Shown here: one piece after another, positions 22,101-32,316 of the stretch | How positions within the stretch are numbered: position 1 is the first letter of the stretch | Layout of the letters: every line of letters begins with the position of its first letter | NCBI GenBank assembly: GCA_034698045.1 | Contig: JAQGAU010000059.1 | Span: forward strand, 1 to 47,036 | Length of the DNA stretch: 47,036 nt | Source: Paramacrobiotus richtersi | Lineage: Eukaryota; Tardigrada; Eutardigrada; Parachela; Macrobiotidae | Reading direction: 5' to 3' | Position numbers and translations under genes: made by a program | Notes under the pieces: model-generated | Told to the model about the DNA's origin: nothing | Seen by the model: only the letters and a program-made list of their open reading frames with translations | Database searches by the model: none

Positions 22101-24823
22101 CAAAATTATCCGGGATCTTACTTGCTGCAAAAGCAGGAAAAGAGACAACTTTTACTTCTGCAGAAAAATTGTCAAAATATGATGCGCGGCCGTATGATGA
22201 CGCTTGCAACGGCTGAACATTAACGAAGACCTACAATCCATAAAATCTGGCTGTTTTTCAGTAAATAGACAAGATAATGCATGTTGATATGTGTTTCTAA
22301 CTTACGTATTCCCCATTGTTCATTCGTAAACCAGATGCGATTTTCTAATGAAATACCAAGGTTAAAGAGAAATTACGATCCCATGCAATTTATGGAATAG
22401 GCATACCCGAATGATCAGTAAGGTGGATGTGGCACAAAGAAACACCATAACTGTAACAGCACGCTGTCGTTATTAATAGGAACATGTGACTGTAAACGCA
22501 TACTTAACCCCTGCTTCGCTGGCGGGCAACCTCCAACGCTGCAATCATCGTCGCCGGCGATGACATTTTAAAGGGTACGGTCTCCAGATCCAGTAGCTGG
22601 TCGATTCTTTGCGCCGCCAGTCTTGTAAGGGTTTTACTCAGCATACCGTAGATGATGGTCGTCGCCTCTGTGTCCAGTAAGACCGTAATGTGTCGCCAGC
22701 GAAAATACCGGAATAGGCTGAACAATGCGTTTCCCAGGCTGTCATATGTCGCCCCCATTGTTAAAGAATTCGCGTAAAGACCGGTACTGAGCAGTTCGCT
22801 TTGACCCAGTCCGCTGTACAGTAAAATGGTTTATCCGGTTGCTGCGAGAAAACGGGAGGACGAGAAATGCTTACTTGTTCACTACCACCCAGTCCCATTC
22901 TGCAACCAATACAAATGTGGATTGAAGGGGAAGTCGCAGTGTTTCCCTGTTAACCTTACCTTTAGCGAGATTGGAAATAGCTGGGAAGTCGTTGCATGCT
23001 GGGTAATAAACAAGATAACAGTTACTTTATTATTAGGTCTTGCAGAACTGGAGATCATGATAACTGTGCAGGAACCTTCTGTTCTTTCATATCCTACCGG
23101 AAACGGCAAGCCACCCTCAAGTTAGGGGACTAACAGTTTATGGTACTCGCACTGATACTTGTAGTGGTTCTGGACCTCTGGTACTTCAGGGTACTAATTT
23201 TTAGAGTCAAATTTATTTTAGGTCGTCTTTGTTTATCTGGCTTTGTATGAGGTACCTTAGCTTAGCAAAGTATAGCTTATCTCAAATTTATTTTACTTTT
23301 CCCGGTTTACCTCGGTTTCCCGGTTTTGAGTTTATCTGGATCGGCTGTACATTATATTACATGGCTTAACCAGTTTAATTGGACAACGACTGCTTACTTG
23401 GGATAATTTCGGCTTATCTAGCTTTAGCGGAGCTTGGTTGATCTTGCGTACATAATTGCAGTTTACCATCATCTTTCTTCACTTTACAACCCATTCAACC
23501 CTGCTTATCCAGAACCATAACCTAAGAATCTAAGATTAATCTGAAATGGATTATGCTGATTGTTGAAAAAATGAGCGAACTCGGCTAACCAATGAAAAAA
23601 ATCACTTGAAATAAAAAATGCATTGGGTACTTTAAGAAATGTGAAACTGATGGAAACGTGTGAGCTCTATGCTGTTCGTAGCCTAGAAGTCAGTTCTGAT
23701 CCTGATCGAATACTAGCTTGGGAGGTAGTATGGATTGTTTCGATTATTGGGCATGGGCCGCATGGCTGATTATTTGGCTGCGGCCAATTAGTGCGCCGCT
23801 GACGTCACAAGGCGGAATAATCGAAATTCGAATAATCAACTAAATCAAACGAACAACCCTTATGGTGAAACTGGCTAATATTGACCATTCAAGATTCAAA
23901 TATGTCGATGAGTGCTGTGCAGGTTCACACTATCTGTAACAGTCGTAGCGTGCCGGCTGAAATAATTCACATTTACAAGGGAAGTGTGCCACAAATTTAC
24001 GCTCACACATCGAAAACGATTTGTCAGCAGATCTGAGTCTGCTAACCGTGCCCTTTAGAACGATGGTAAAAGGGCATCGATTTAATAGGGCTATTATCGA
24101 TAAGTTGGGTTGTTGGCTAAACTACGAGTACCAGCCAACAAAACTACCATTACAACTTTTGGTAACACTACCAGCCGAAAACCTACCACTACTAGTACCA
24201 GTACCACAACCATCTCCGGTGCCATGATCAAATTACGCTCTGCAGATTAAAATTTTTGTTCAGATTTTAAAACTCTCTCTGCAACATTTTTAATCCTATC
24301 TAAAACACACCATTCGCAGTAATATTATTGGCTTTTGCCTTTTAGCAAATTTCTGAAATACAAAAATTATGAGAAATTATGTACCATAGTTTGTAGAGCC
24401 TAGCTAATTAGAAGTAGCAATATTAATCAGAATAACAACAGAAGTGGATTTGTGCATACCGATGGCAATTACAGCATGGCAGACGGGCTCCGTTGATGCA
24501 TTCCCGACGGAGCGAATAACCTCCTGATTATAGTAATAGTCCGCTAACAATCCGGGACTATCAGCGGCCAACTGCGCACAATTAAGACTTAACGTGCCAT
24601 TGACTTGATGCACTGATATCACGATATCTTGGTCCGCATATGCTGCATTCGTACTTTTAGTGGCTAGTTCCAGTGCTGCTCCGGTCCACGTCAGACCGGG
24701 TGAGATTGTGGCATCCACAGGGAGCAAACTGACCACTCGGATATGCAGAGCATATACTGGCGATAACGGCAATAAAACCAACAAGAGAATGCTGGAATAT
24801 TTAGCCAATGAGCGTAGCATCAT
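19183..24823 (-). CDS. Receptor guanylate cyclase GC2 (mosaic of GC1- and GC3-like halves)
   Basis: Seventeen exons give 1012 residues without a break: 24823-24460, 22998-22960, 22899-22875, 22813-22509, 22450-22407, 22344-22306, 22230-22156, 22097-21966, 21904-21668, 21614-21476, 21421-21117, 21056-20901, 20828-20031, 19964-19826, 19568-19520, 19434-19293, 19233-19183. Architecture and role as in GC1; membrane span about 470-491. Metal site 1 is Glu (about 839, GELHGF) and site 2 Asp (883) in NIRDSY; guanine Glu (879) and Cys (948) are present. Kinase homology, coiled coil and cyclase start share one 798-nt exon that is split in GC1. Exon 9 differs from GC1 at about 13 of 79 residues, whereas the 798-nt exon is about 86 percent identical to GC3. 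Intron 1 is long (1461 nt). Start is the second-in-frame MM; an upstream ATG at 24880 would give a poor signal peptide. Confidence 0.92.
23800..23807. promoter_or_regulatory. Perfect CRE-like palindrome TGACGTCA in GC2 intron 1
   Basis: Perfect cAMP-response-element octamer near a CCAAT word (23784-23788), inside the long first intron. Short inverted words (CGATTATT and AATAATCG) flank this patch. It may be an internal regulatory site or a chance match. Confidence 0.25.
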
Positions 24824-24914
24824 GTCAAAATACAATGACGAGTGTAAAAAACACAACCACGCTACGCATCCTCGATGCATTGTGTCAACATGAATGTGAA
24901 TGGGTTCACACAGG

Positions 24915-25190
24915 AATATGACAGATGTGGTGGAGATAGAAGGAAGTAGGCTACTGCGGTAGCTGAACGGACGTATGTCAATATTTCATGACAGGGATGA
25001 AGGCATATCTGGTTCTCGTGCTGAGTCGTGTATATATGAGAGGCGACGACCAGTTCATATATATCCACACTGACAGAATTTGACGGTATTTCTGAAGAAT
25101 CAATTTGATTGCCGACTAGAAACACCGCACGTTTAATGTCTCAACTGGCTATCGCTAGTGCGTAGTATGATTACTTAAGGCGAAAACCTG
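24915..25190 (-). promoter_or_regulatory. Putative GC2 promoter region, conserved with GC1
   Basis: This is the counterpart of 17150-17400. The same blocks occur in the same order and distance from the signal-peptide exon. On the gene strand it contains a TATATATGAA word at about 25055-25064, near 235 nt upstream of the ATG. Conservation may reflect function or simply recent duplication. Confidence 0.45.
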
Positions 25191-25223
25191 CATACTTCGC
25201 CAAGTATACCGTTACCACACACG

Positions 25224-26100
25224 GTGCATGTGATAGACATGGGATTGCTTCATCCAGGTCATTGTTTACCGCAGGGCCGCAGCGCGCGCGCGGGGGCCAC
25301 AGGCCCACAATACATTAACCCAAACGACATCCTTATGCGCAGGCGGTTTGTGCTGCCACTCGTACTAGTACACGTTACTACGTATGTTAGTACAGTACTT
25401 CAGGCAACCGATACTATTAGTATACGCCCTTCCACTGTCGCCACTGTCCGCACCCTTGCAGTCTTGCTGGTAGTCCCACAGCGCGATCCTGTGTCGGGCC
25501 TTATTTGTTCCTTGTCTGGGCACATTTTTAAGAGGTGGCGCGGTTCGGATCGGTATCATCCTCCGCCTAGGACTCAACTCGGTAGTGAAACCGCAACTGC
25601 ACTTCGTCTGCACGAACTGTGGAGTCCGAGTAGACTCAAATCAGACACCGCAGCTTATCATGCCGCATTGACGAGGGATGGCGGCGCCGGTATGCTGTAC
25701 CGAATTGTGCTAAGAATGGGAGTGCCGAAATTGCGGGCTTCACTTTCCCCTGCAGGCTTGAACCCGGGGACCTTTCCGCTGTACCAGCAGGCCTTATGGA
25801 GCCACGTTAGTTCCAGTCTGAGACGGTAAGCCCGCTGCCTGGGATGTTGCTTGCACGCGCACCGTTGCGGATTTTCATGCCGTGGTCAGTGCCAGTCTGC
25901 CAGACGACCAGTGGCAGTTACGCAACGTTGCCGACCGAAACCGAAAAACACGTCTCTACTCCAATTTGGAGCAGCGTGGTTATTTGTTTTAACCTTTGGC
26001 AATCCAGACTCTCGGAACCTTTGGTGCGGCGTTCATTGATATGATTTATTTCATGGGAGACAGATTCGCGGACTGTCGGGAGACCCTCGCTCGACCGCTT
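25224..26100. other. GC-rich segment, probable insertion (tRNA-like motif inside)
   Basis: A GC-rich island (with a GCGCGCGCGC run near 25282) that interrupts the similarity between GC1 and GC2 upstream regions and accounts for roughly 600 nt of extra length. A 201-codon open frame spans 25224-25829 on the plus strand but is composition-driven, Arg/Ser/Leu-rich and unrecognised. On the minus strand about 25755-25830 reads like a tRNA-derived unit: an A-box-like TGGCTCCATAAGG, then AAAGGTCCCCGGGTTCAAGCC with a B-box-like core. It could be a SINE or tRNA pseudogene. Confidence 0.35.
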
Positions 26101-26972
26101 TTATTAAGCATCGCTTAATTTAGCTGTTGTAAAATGTAACGCTGCCGCTGTTTTGTGCACCTTGCCATCTGTTTCTCGTACTAACCGATCTAGCGATGCA
26201 GATTGTTGCTTTGATATTTTACCTTGTACATACATACTGTCTCTCAAAGTGTCTTTGCACTTCTTGAGTTTTGCCTTCGCCTGATAAGACAGCTACTATG
26301 AATAACGCACAATACATATTCAAAGAAAGCGACAGATTTACAATATTACACTTTATACAGCCACGCGGCAAGATCTTTTCGCCGCACTTCATGATCCTTC
26401 CTGACAGATCTGTCAACCGTACACGCGGGGGAAGAATCGCGTTGCCCGTTTTACTACCAAGCGTCGATTGTTGAATGCATAACAAAAATATTTCTAGCTG
26501 CCTGAACCTCGCCCGGTATTAAACAGTTGGTTTATCAGGTCCATATGTACGGACAGTACGGTCATCCGTGTTGCAGTTCTGGCTCTTGAACTGGTCGCTG
26601 CACGGGCGGATTGATTAACTACTTTTATAGACCCGTCATTTTCCTACGAATGTTTAGGTAAACACAATTTATGACAGGCAGCTGGCCGCAGAGCAAATAT
26701 GCCAAAAAGTTGCCGTCGGGGGAACTCTGATCATCTGCATCTCTGCGTGAGCATCATACCTGCGTATATACGGCTGATACCGGTAGCCATAAAGCTAACC
26801 GTGTGCGTATGGGTACTCGCTCCGAACGAAAGCAATACTGTAATCTGCAGTACAACTGTTGTAAAGCTAGGTTTACGGCCAAAGGTGTGAACTGACTGGG
26901 CTCCACCGAATTGAACAGGTGTCGCATGAACTGGAGAACAGCGACCTGCTGGGCTCGGTTGAATCAATTGCG
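26101..26972. other. Intergenic stretch upstream of GC2, nothing coding
   Basis: Apart from about 26345-26460, which matches the region upstream of GC1, I see no gene, RNA or clear repeat here. Confidence 0.4.
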
Positions 26973-26981
26973 TACATTCCC

Positions 26982-28425
26982 GGGTAGTACTAATCCATGG
27001 GCGCGGACGGATGCTGGATGGATGCTGGATGGATGCTGGATGGATGCCGGATGGACGGATTCTGGATGGACCCCGGACGGATGTTGAAGGAATACTTAGA
27101 AGTTCAGTCAGAACCTGACTGTCAGCAGCGACGTTCTTGCTGGTAAACTTGGAACTTCCAGCGGTTATTAGAGCAACGCAGTAGATGCTTGGTTGCCCGC
27201 GTGAGTGCAGATCCAAGCGTGTGAATGCAAGTTTAGGATATATACTCGTAAACTACGCTCGATTGACGTGGTTGCTTCTCAGTTGGCGCGCTTCTAATTT
27301 TCCTGCGCAAAAAGCTGCACAGTTCTTGAACTAATGTGCCGGTTTCTACCGTTTTTGAAGTTTGCGAAAGCCTAACCCTCCCAGCCAAGAATATATGGAG
27401 TCGGGCCGATAAACTTTCATGTTTGTCATCTGGAAAGATTTTGCCGTAAAACTACCGTAAATACACGATTGCCAAAACAGGTTTAAAAAATTTTTTTTTG
27501 CAGTCTATTGTCCAGAACTCGACCATAATGCGGCAAATTACAAGTGTCATATCATGCGAAAAAGACTTTTCTACTCTACTTTGTGCCATAATTTGTATTG
27601 TACTATGTAATGTCGGTGTTGCTAGTACCCGGTGAGTTGCCGTTTCCGTGCAAACGTGGATGCAAGTGTCCGTCGCAGAGATTTTAGTCTCAAGACAAAT
27701 CTAAAGAAACTGGTTTTAATTACATAAAAACACCAGTTTATGCCCTTTCGGGAAATAATCTATTTGTCGCTGTGCACTATTGGCTTAACCAACGCCAGAA
27801 CGTTAACAATTTCTGAGATTTGTTCCCAATAAAAGTTTCTAAATTTAACGAAAACTAAACTGGTACAGTAATGGTACCAGGTGGAATCGGGTGACGGCTT
27901 TTTGCATGTTATTACGATATGACGCCCTGATGAACGAGTGCAATAGAGCGAATTTGAACGAGCAGATACGAAGCATAAGCGATTCCCGTTTCAAATTTAT
28001 GGGTCATGGAAAAAGGTCTGCTTGTACTGTCATACCAGCAAGGGGCTGAATATGCAGTGCTCTTATCGAGCTTGGCTTAGCTTATTTTGAAGAGGAGGAC
28101 TTATTCAACGCGAACGCAAGATATGTAATGTCCGATCAGTGGCTACGAAGATATCAAACAAAAGAATCAGGGAAACTTTAAGCGTTCCACCTAATACCAG
28201 CACTTCAAACTATGGGATCTGCACTCACGCGGCAGGCCACGTATCAAGTGCGCTGTAGGAGCAACAGTTGAAAGTGCCAAGCCTACCAGGCACAGCACGT
28301 CTCGGAAGACTTTCGGGTCCTGTCTTTACTATTTCAGCATCCGTCCGGTGTCCCTCATGTATCCGTCCATCCAGTATCCATCCATCCAGCATCGATCCGT
28401 CCGTGTCCGTGTATTAGTACTACCC
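26982..28425. mobile_element. Non-autonomous DNA transposon, 9-bp TSD (Mutator- or Merlin-like)
   Basis: The ends are inverted repeats starting GGGTAGTACTAAT (26982-26994) and ending ATTAGTACTACCC (28413-28425). Arms extend to about 27086 and from about 28335 and contain an imperfect GGATGGATGCT minisatellite in mirrored orientation. The 9-bp word TACATTCCC flanks both sides exactly (26973-26981 and 28426-28434), a target-site duplication. A 9-bp TSD with GGG-starting TIRs suits Mutator-like or Merlin elements. The 1.2-kb interior has no transposase-like frame, so it would need help to move. Confidence 0.85.
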
Positions 28426-28512
28426 TACATTCCCAGACATTTTTTGTCACACAATGCAACGCACGTCTATTGAACAGCAGAGAGGCTAGTTCAGAACACA
28501 CAGTTTTAAATC

Positions 28513-30051
28513 GGCCAGGTACGCTTTGCATACCGAACTTTTTGCATACCGAACTTTTTCGGTCCACTTTGCATACCGAACTTCTTGCATACCGATCTTT
28601 CCAAGGCCACATTGCATACCGAACTTCCTGCATACCGAACTTCCTGCATACCGAACTTCCTGCATACCGAACTTTCCCCAACGAACTGGATAGCAGATTT
28701 CTCATACTTCCACATCAAACAGTGTGTGCCGAATTTTTTTCGTCTGTTTGAGTATTATATTTCCCCGTACTTCTACAACGAAGCCTTGACTTCAGTTGTA
28801 ATTTTCAGTTGCAAACTGAAATTATAAGTAATTTCACACAGCCCATAATTCTCTCCTGTACTGGGCCGTACATCGTAAAGCTCAACTTATCAGCCTTTGG
28901 CCTTGACCCGCATATCATCAAAGACAACAACACTGTAACATCTACAGGCACAAATGCATTGCGGTGAATGGGGCTCAGTACTCAGACAGTGCCCTCAGTT
29001 GTTAGTGCTTTGTCTGAAAGTGCACTGGGCTGGCGGCGGCTGGCCAGCATTTCTCCCCGTGGCTGTTTTGATTATGTTGAAATCTTAGGTGTTTTGCTGA
29101 CCTATACGGGAAGGGAGACACCTGCAGCAGCGCTTCGTTCACTTCTCAGTGTACCGCGTTATTGCGCATATCTGAGTCATACTATATTTTCGCTGTACAG
29201 TCAGTTGATGGATAATTGCGGTAGTCTTATTGGAACAAACTGTGGATGCATGCTACGTAATTGTGCGGCACTGCCAATAATTTTATACAATTAATGTAGA
29301 CTTCCTGCAGCCTTACAGGTATCAACTTTGTTTTGGAGAGCTGTGACGTTTATTAGAACGGACCATACAGCGTCTCAAAAGGTGAGAAAACTATTTTTCT
29401 TAGGGAATATAAATTCTCAGGCACCAGAGTCCAAAGCGACCAAGAGGACAAAATGCGAATAGGGAATACTGTAGATACATCACAGCACGTGTTTCGGTAG
29501 ACTGAACAAGTGTGTTCCGCTACAGTTTCAGCTCCTACATTGGAAAGGCATGTTTTCATTTGTCTCTTGTTATAGTGGAAACGCTTTCCTTACAATTAGC
29601 CTATTAACTGAACTTCAGCACGTTTTGCTTTTGTAATCTAAATCTTTAATTTTTGCCTAGCAGTCCACTTAAGCCTACTTCTCGACTTTTGTAATCATAT
29701 AGCCGTGTCCTTGAGGGGATTTGTACATGAGATTCTGAAGCAAATCAAGCGGTACAAACTTTAATAAACAAATTTTTTTCTATGCATAGCGATAGAGTTT
29801 ACAACTGAAAATTACAACTGAAGACACAGCTTCGTTGTAGAAGTACGGGGAAATATAATACTCAAACAGACGAAAAAATTCGGCACACACTGTTTGATGT
29901 GGAAGTACGAGAAATCTGCTATCCAGTTCGTTGGGGAAAGTTCGGTATGCAGGAAGTTCGGTATGCAATGTGGCCTTGGAAATATCGGTATGCAAGAAGT
30001 TCGGTATGCAAAGTGGACCGAAAAAGTTCGGTATGCAAAGCGTACCTGGCC
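28513..30051. mobile_element. Non-autonomous long-TIR transposon, 9-bp TSD (Mutator-like)
   Basis: Inverted arms at 28513-28818 and 29796-30051 start with GGCCAGGTACGC and carry repeated GCATACCGAACTT units. The perfect 9-bp duplication TTTTAAATC (28504-28512 and 30052-30060) flanks the element. Long TIRs with 9-bp TSDs are characteristic of Mutator-like elements. The interior (about 28820-29795) has a 108-codon frame at 28968-29294 with no transposase character. It lies only 78 nt from the preceding element's right TSD region. Confidence 0.87.
28525..28680 (+). repeat. 16-bp minisatellite in left TIR
   Basis: Eight copies of GCATACCGAACTT (one variant, GATCTT) at 16-27 nt spacing, including a run of adjacent 16-nt units GCATACCGAACTTCCT. 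The right TIR has five copies in inverse orientation. Confidence 0.85.
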
Positions 30052-30060
30052 TTTTAAATC

Positions 30061-30859
30061 TATTGTTTTCTACAAGCTTTTTCTCAGTGGATGTTCGACC
30101 AAAATGAACAGTTATCCTGCCTAAGCCTACAGCTACTCAGCATCGCCAGTTCAAAGCGTCCCTCCCAATAAAGCCGCATACCAGCTTTTACTGAGTTCGA
30201 AAACTTACTGGCCCATGGGAATCCCGCCTGCCTAATTAGGAATTGTACAAATGATCCTGTATAACTGTGTGCAGCCGGTCTATAACCCATTAGCCATATA
30301 TTCTCAATGGGATATCACCTTAATTCCCAAATTCAGAAGTAGCTTTACATTTTTATCATCAGCAAACACTTTCTTATTTGATAAACTTCGATGAATCTAG
30401 CGAGCGCGGTAAACCGGTCCGTCGCACCTCTGCAGTGTGACGCCAGAATTTCCAGCCCGAGTACCAATCGTCCTTGAAGCCATGTTTTCGAAAATTGACA
30501 TGAATGGCGAACCGAATACTGTCGGAAATGCAGATGTGCAAACGGGACTGAAATGTACACCGCATATACCGTATTGTAAGCGCTCCTTTTCACGCTAACG
30601 ATCAAATATCAGAGTCTTAATCACACGCGTCATCACTCATCAGCATGCTTTGAGTCGTTTGTACCAGCTTCTTGCAGGTCACAGGATAAAGCGGAGGACC
30701 CCACCGAGGCACAATACTTCCTGTGTGTGCGACCGGGCGACAGAGTGGGGAAAGTCACGTGCTGAGAGGAGACTTGTCCCGACTGGGTGCGCTTTATCTG
30801 GAAACTCCGTGATCGAATCTGAGCTTTACATATTGGAACTGATTGCGCTACGGTGACGC
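30061..30859. other. Intergenic stretch, nothing coding
   Basis: No gene called. Patchy similarity of about 30650-30790 to 18480-18640 suggests an old dispersed repeat. Confidence 0.35.
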
Positions 30860-31721
30860 TACCAGTAAAACCACTCCAACGGGTCAGCTACTCAGCGCTG
30901 TGTTATGCCGTCGAATCAACACGTCAGTAATTTTTAAAAATTACCAGACCAAAGAAGGTCGGTCCTGACTTTTGCATCGTGTAGAGCAGGTTTTATACCA
31001 TCAGGGGCATATTTTTCGTGTTGTAGAAAGTTAAAATAGAATTAGGGAAATCAACGAAATCAACGAAATCAGTGACGTATGGCCAGAACAGCAAACTTGT
31101 GCATACGCTATACTGGCCCTGAACAGCGCAATGTGTTGCTTCGCACCATTGCGCGTGCCATTGGCCACTGTACTGCTTAGTGCTCGACATGCTATACATA
31201 TGGGATGAAAACATAAACAAACCATGGAAAAAAATCTGATTCCCCACATTCAACATCGCGAAAACGGTTTAGAAATTTGGACATGCTTCAAGTATTTTGC
31301 TTGATTCCGGTAAGAAGGTTTGCAAACGTTTTCGCGATGCTAGAAGCAGGAAACCTGAATATGTTGCAAAGTTTGTTTATGTTTACTCTCATAGCTACAG
31401 CATGGACTGCACTCACTAAGCAGTATCGTGCCTTGTAGCAAGGCAGTGCTGTGCAGCCAGCGGTTCGCTGTTCAGGGCAATGTGGCGACTTCTCTGTTCT
31501 CGCTGTACATTACTCGCTTCTTTACGTTCGTTCTTCTAATTTCTGTTTTAGTTTTTAAACTATTCAGAATAATATTTCTAGTGAATAAAACCTACTCTAC
31601 ACGATACAAAAGTCTGAATCAGCTTTCTTTGGTCTGGTGGTTTTAAAAAATTACTGATCCGTTGATTTGATGCCATAACCTGGCCCTGGGTAGCTGACCC
31701 GCTGAAGTGATTTTACTGGTA
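30860..31721. mobile_element. Foldback element (almost complete palindrome, about 0.86 kb)
   Basis: The left half (30860 to about 31260) reads as the reverse complement of the right half (about 31325 to 31721), with arms of about 400 nt and a loop of about 60 nt. Matched landmarks include CCAGTAAAA at the ends, GGGTCAGCTAC, CCAGACCAAAGAA, ATCGTGTAGAG, CCCTGAACAGCG, TACTGCTTAGTG, AACATAAACAAAC and CATCGCGAAAACG. TA lies just outside CCAGTAAAA at each end, as in Tc1/mariner insertions, but the palindrome makes this ambiguous. No coding capacity. Confidence 0.8.
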
Positions 31722-32316
31722 CTCCAGATATCGCTCCATTACGGCACACAAGTGTGTTACAAGAGATATTTCCGTTTGTTCCTAGAAATTCAGTAGTGGA
31801 CACTGACCTTGACATTGTGGAATTCTGCTTACGCTGCTCCAGATACTGGCTCCTTACAAGTGTGACACAGATTCACAGGAGATTTCATTCCCAGTATACA
31901 TAGGTATTTTGTGATAAAGAAACTGGAGCATCTACTTTATTGTTCGGATCAGACAATTGTAGTCCTAGCATTGGAAAAATCCCCAACCTATACTGCATAA
32001 GTCCCACTGATAGGCCCACTGTTCGCTAGACATTGCTGTTGGTATCATATTTCTGCTGGGAAGCGACAGTAATAAGAGCAGTTCAAATATGTACGTCTAC
32101 TAAATTATTACCATAGCCGCTGTCAAACTGAGTGTTTGCTCAAGGTGTCAAAATAGGCATCATCATCATATTCCGGCAATTCAGCCACCTGACGGTCATA
32201 TAATCTCTCTACAATCGAATCTCGTTACGTTCTGTGTCAGTGTGGGAAATGCCATTTGAAGTTCATAGTAGCAGTCAGTTTTCCGATACACTGGCGCAAA
32301 CCGTCCGCGATCCCAA

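Noticed and set aside
25224..25829. 201-residue protein-coding gene
   Set aside because: No domain, signal peptide or codon character; the frame lies in GC-rich, probably inserted DNA where stop codons are rare by composition.
28470..28827. Protein with repeated HTELPAYRT-type units
   Set aside because: The frames are translations of the minisatellite in the transposon TIR and appear on both strands and in both arms.
28968..29294. Transposase fragment inside the 28513-30051 element
   Set aside because: 108 codons with no DDE/D-like or zinc-binding residues recognisable; the element appears non-autonomous.
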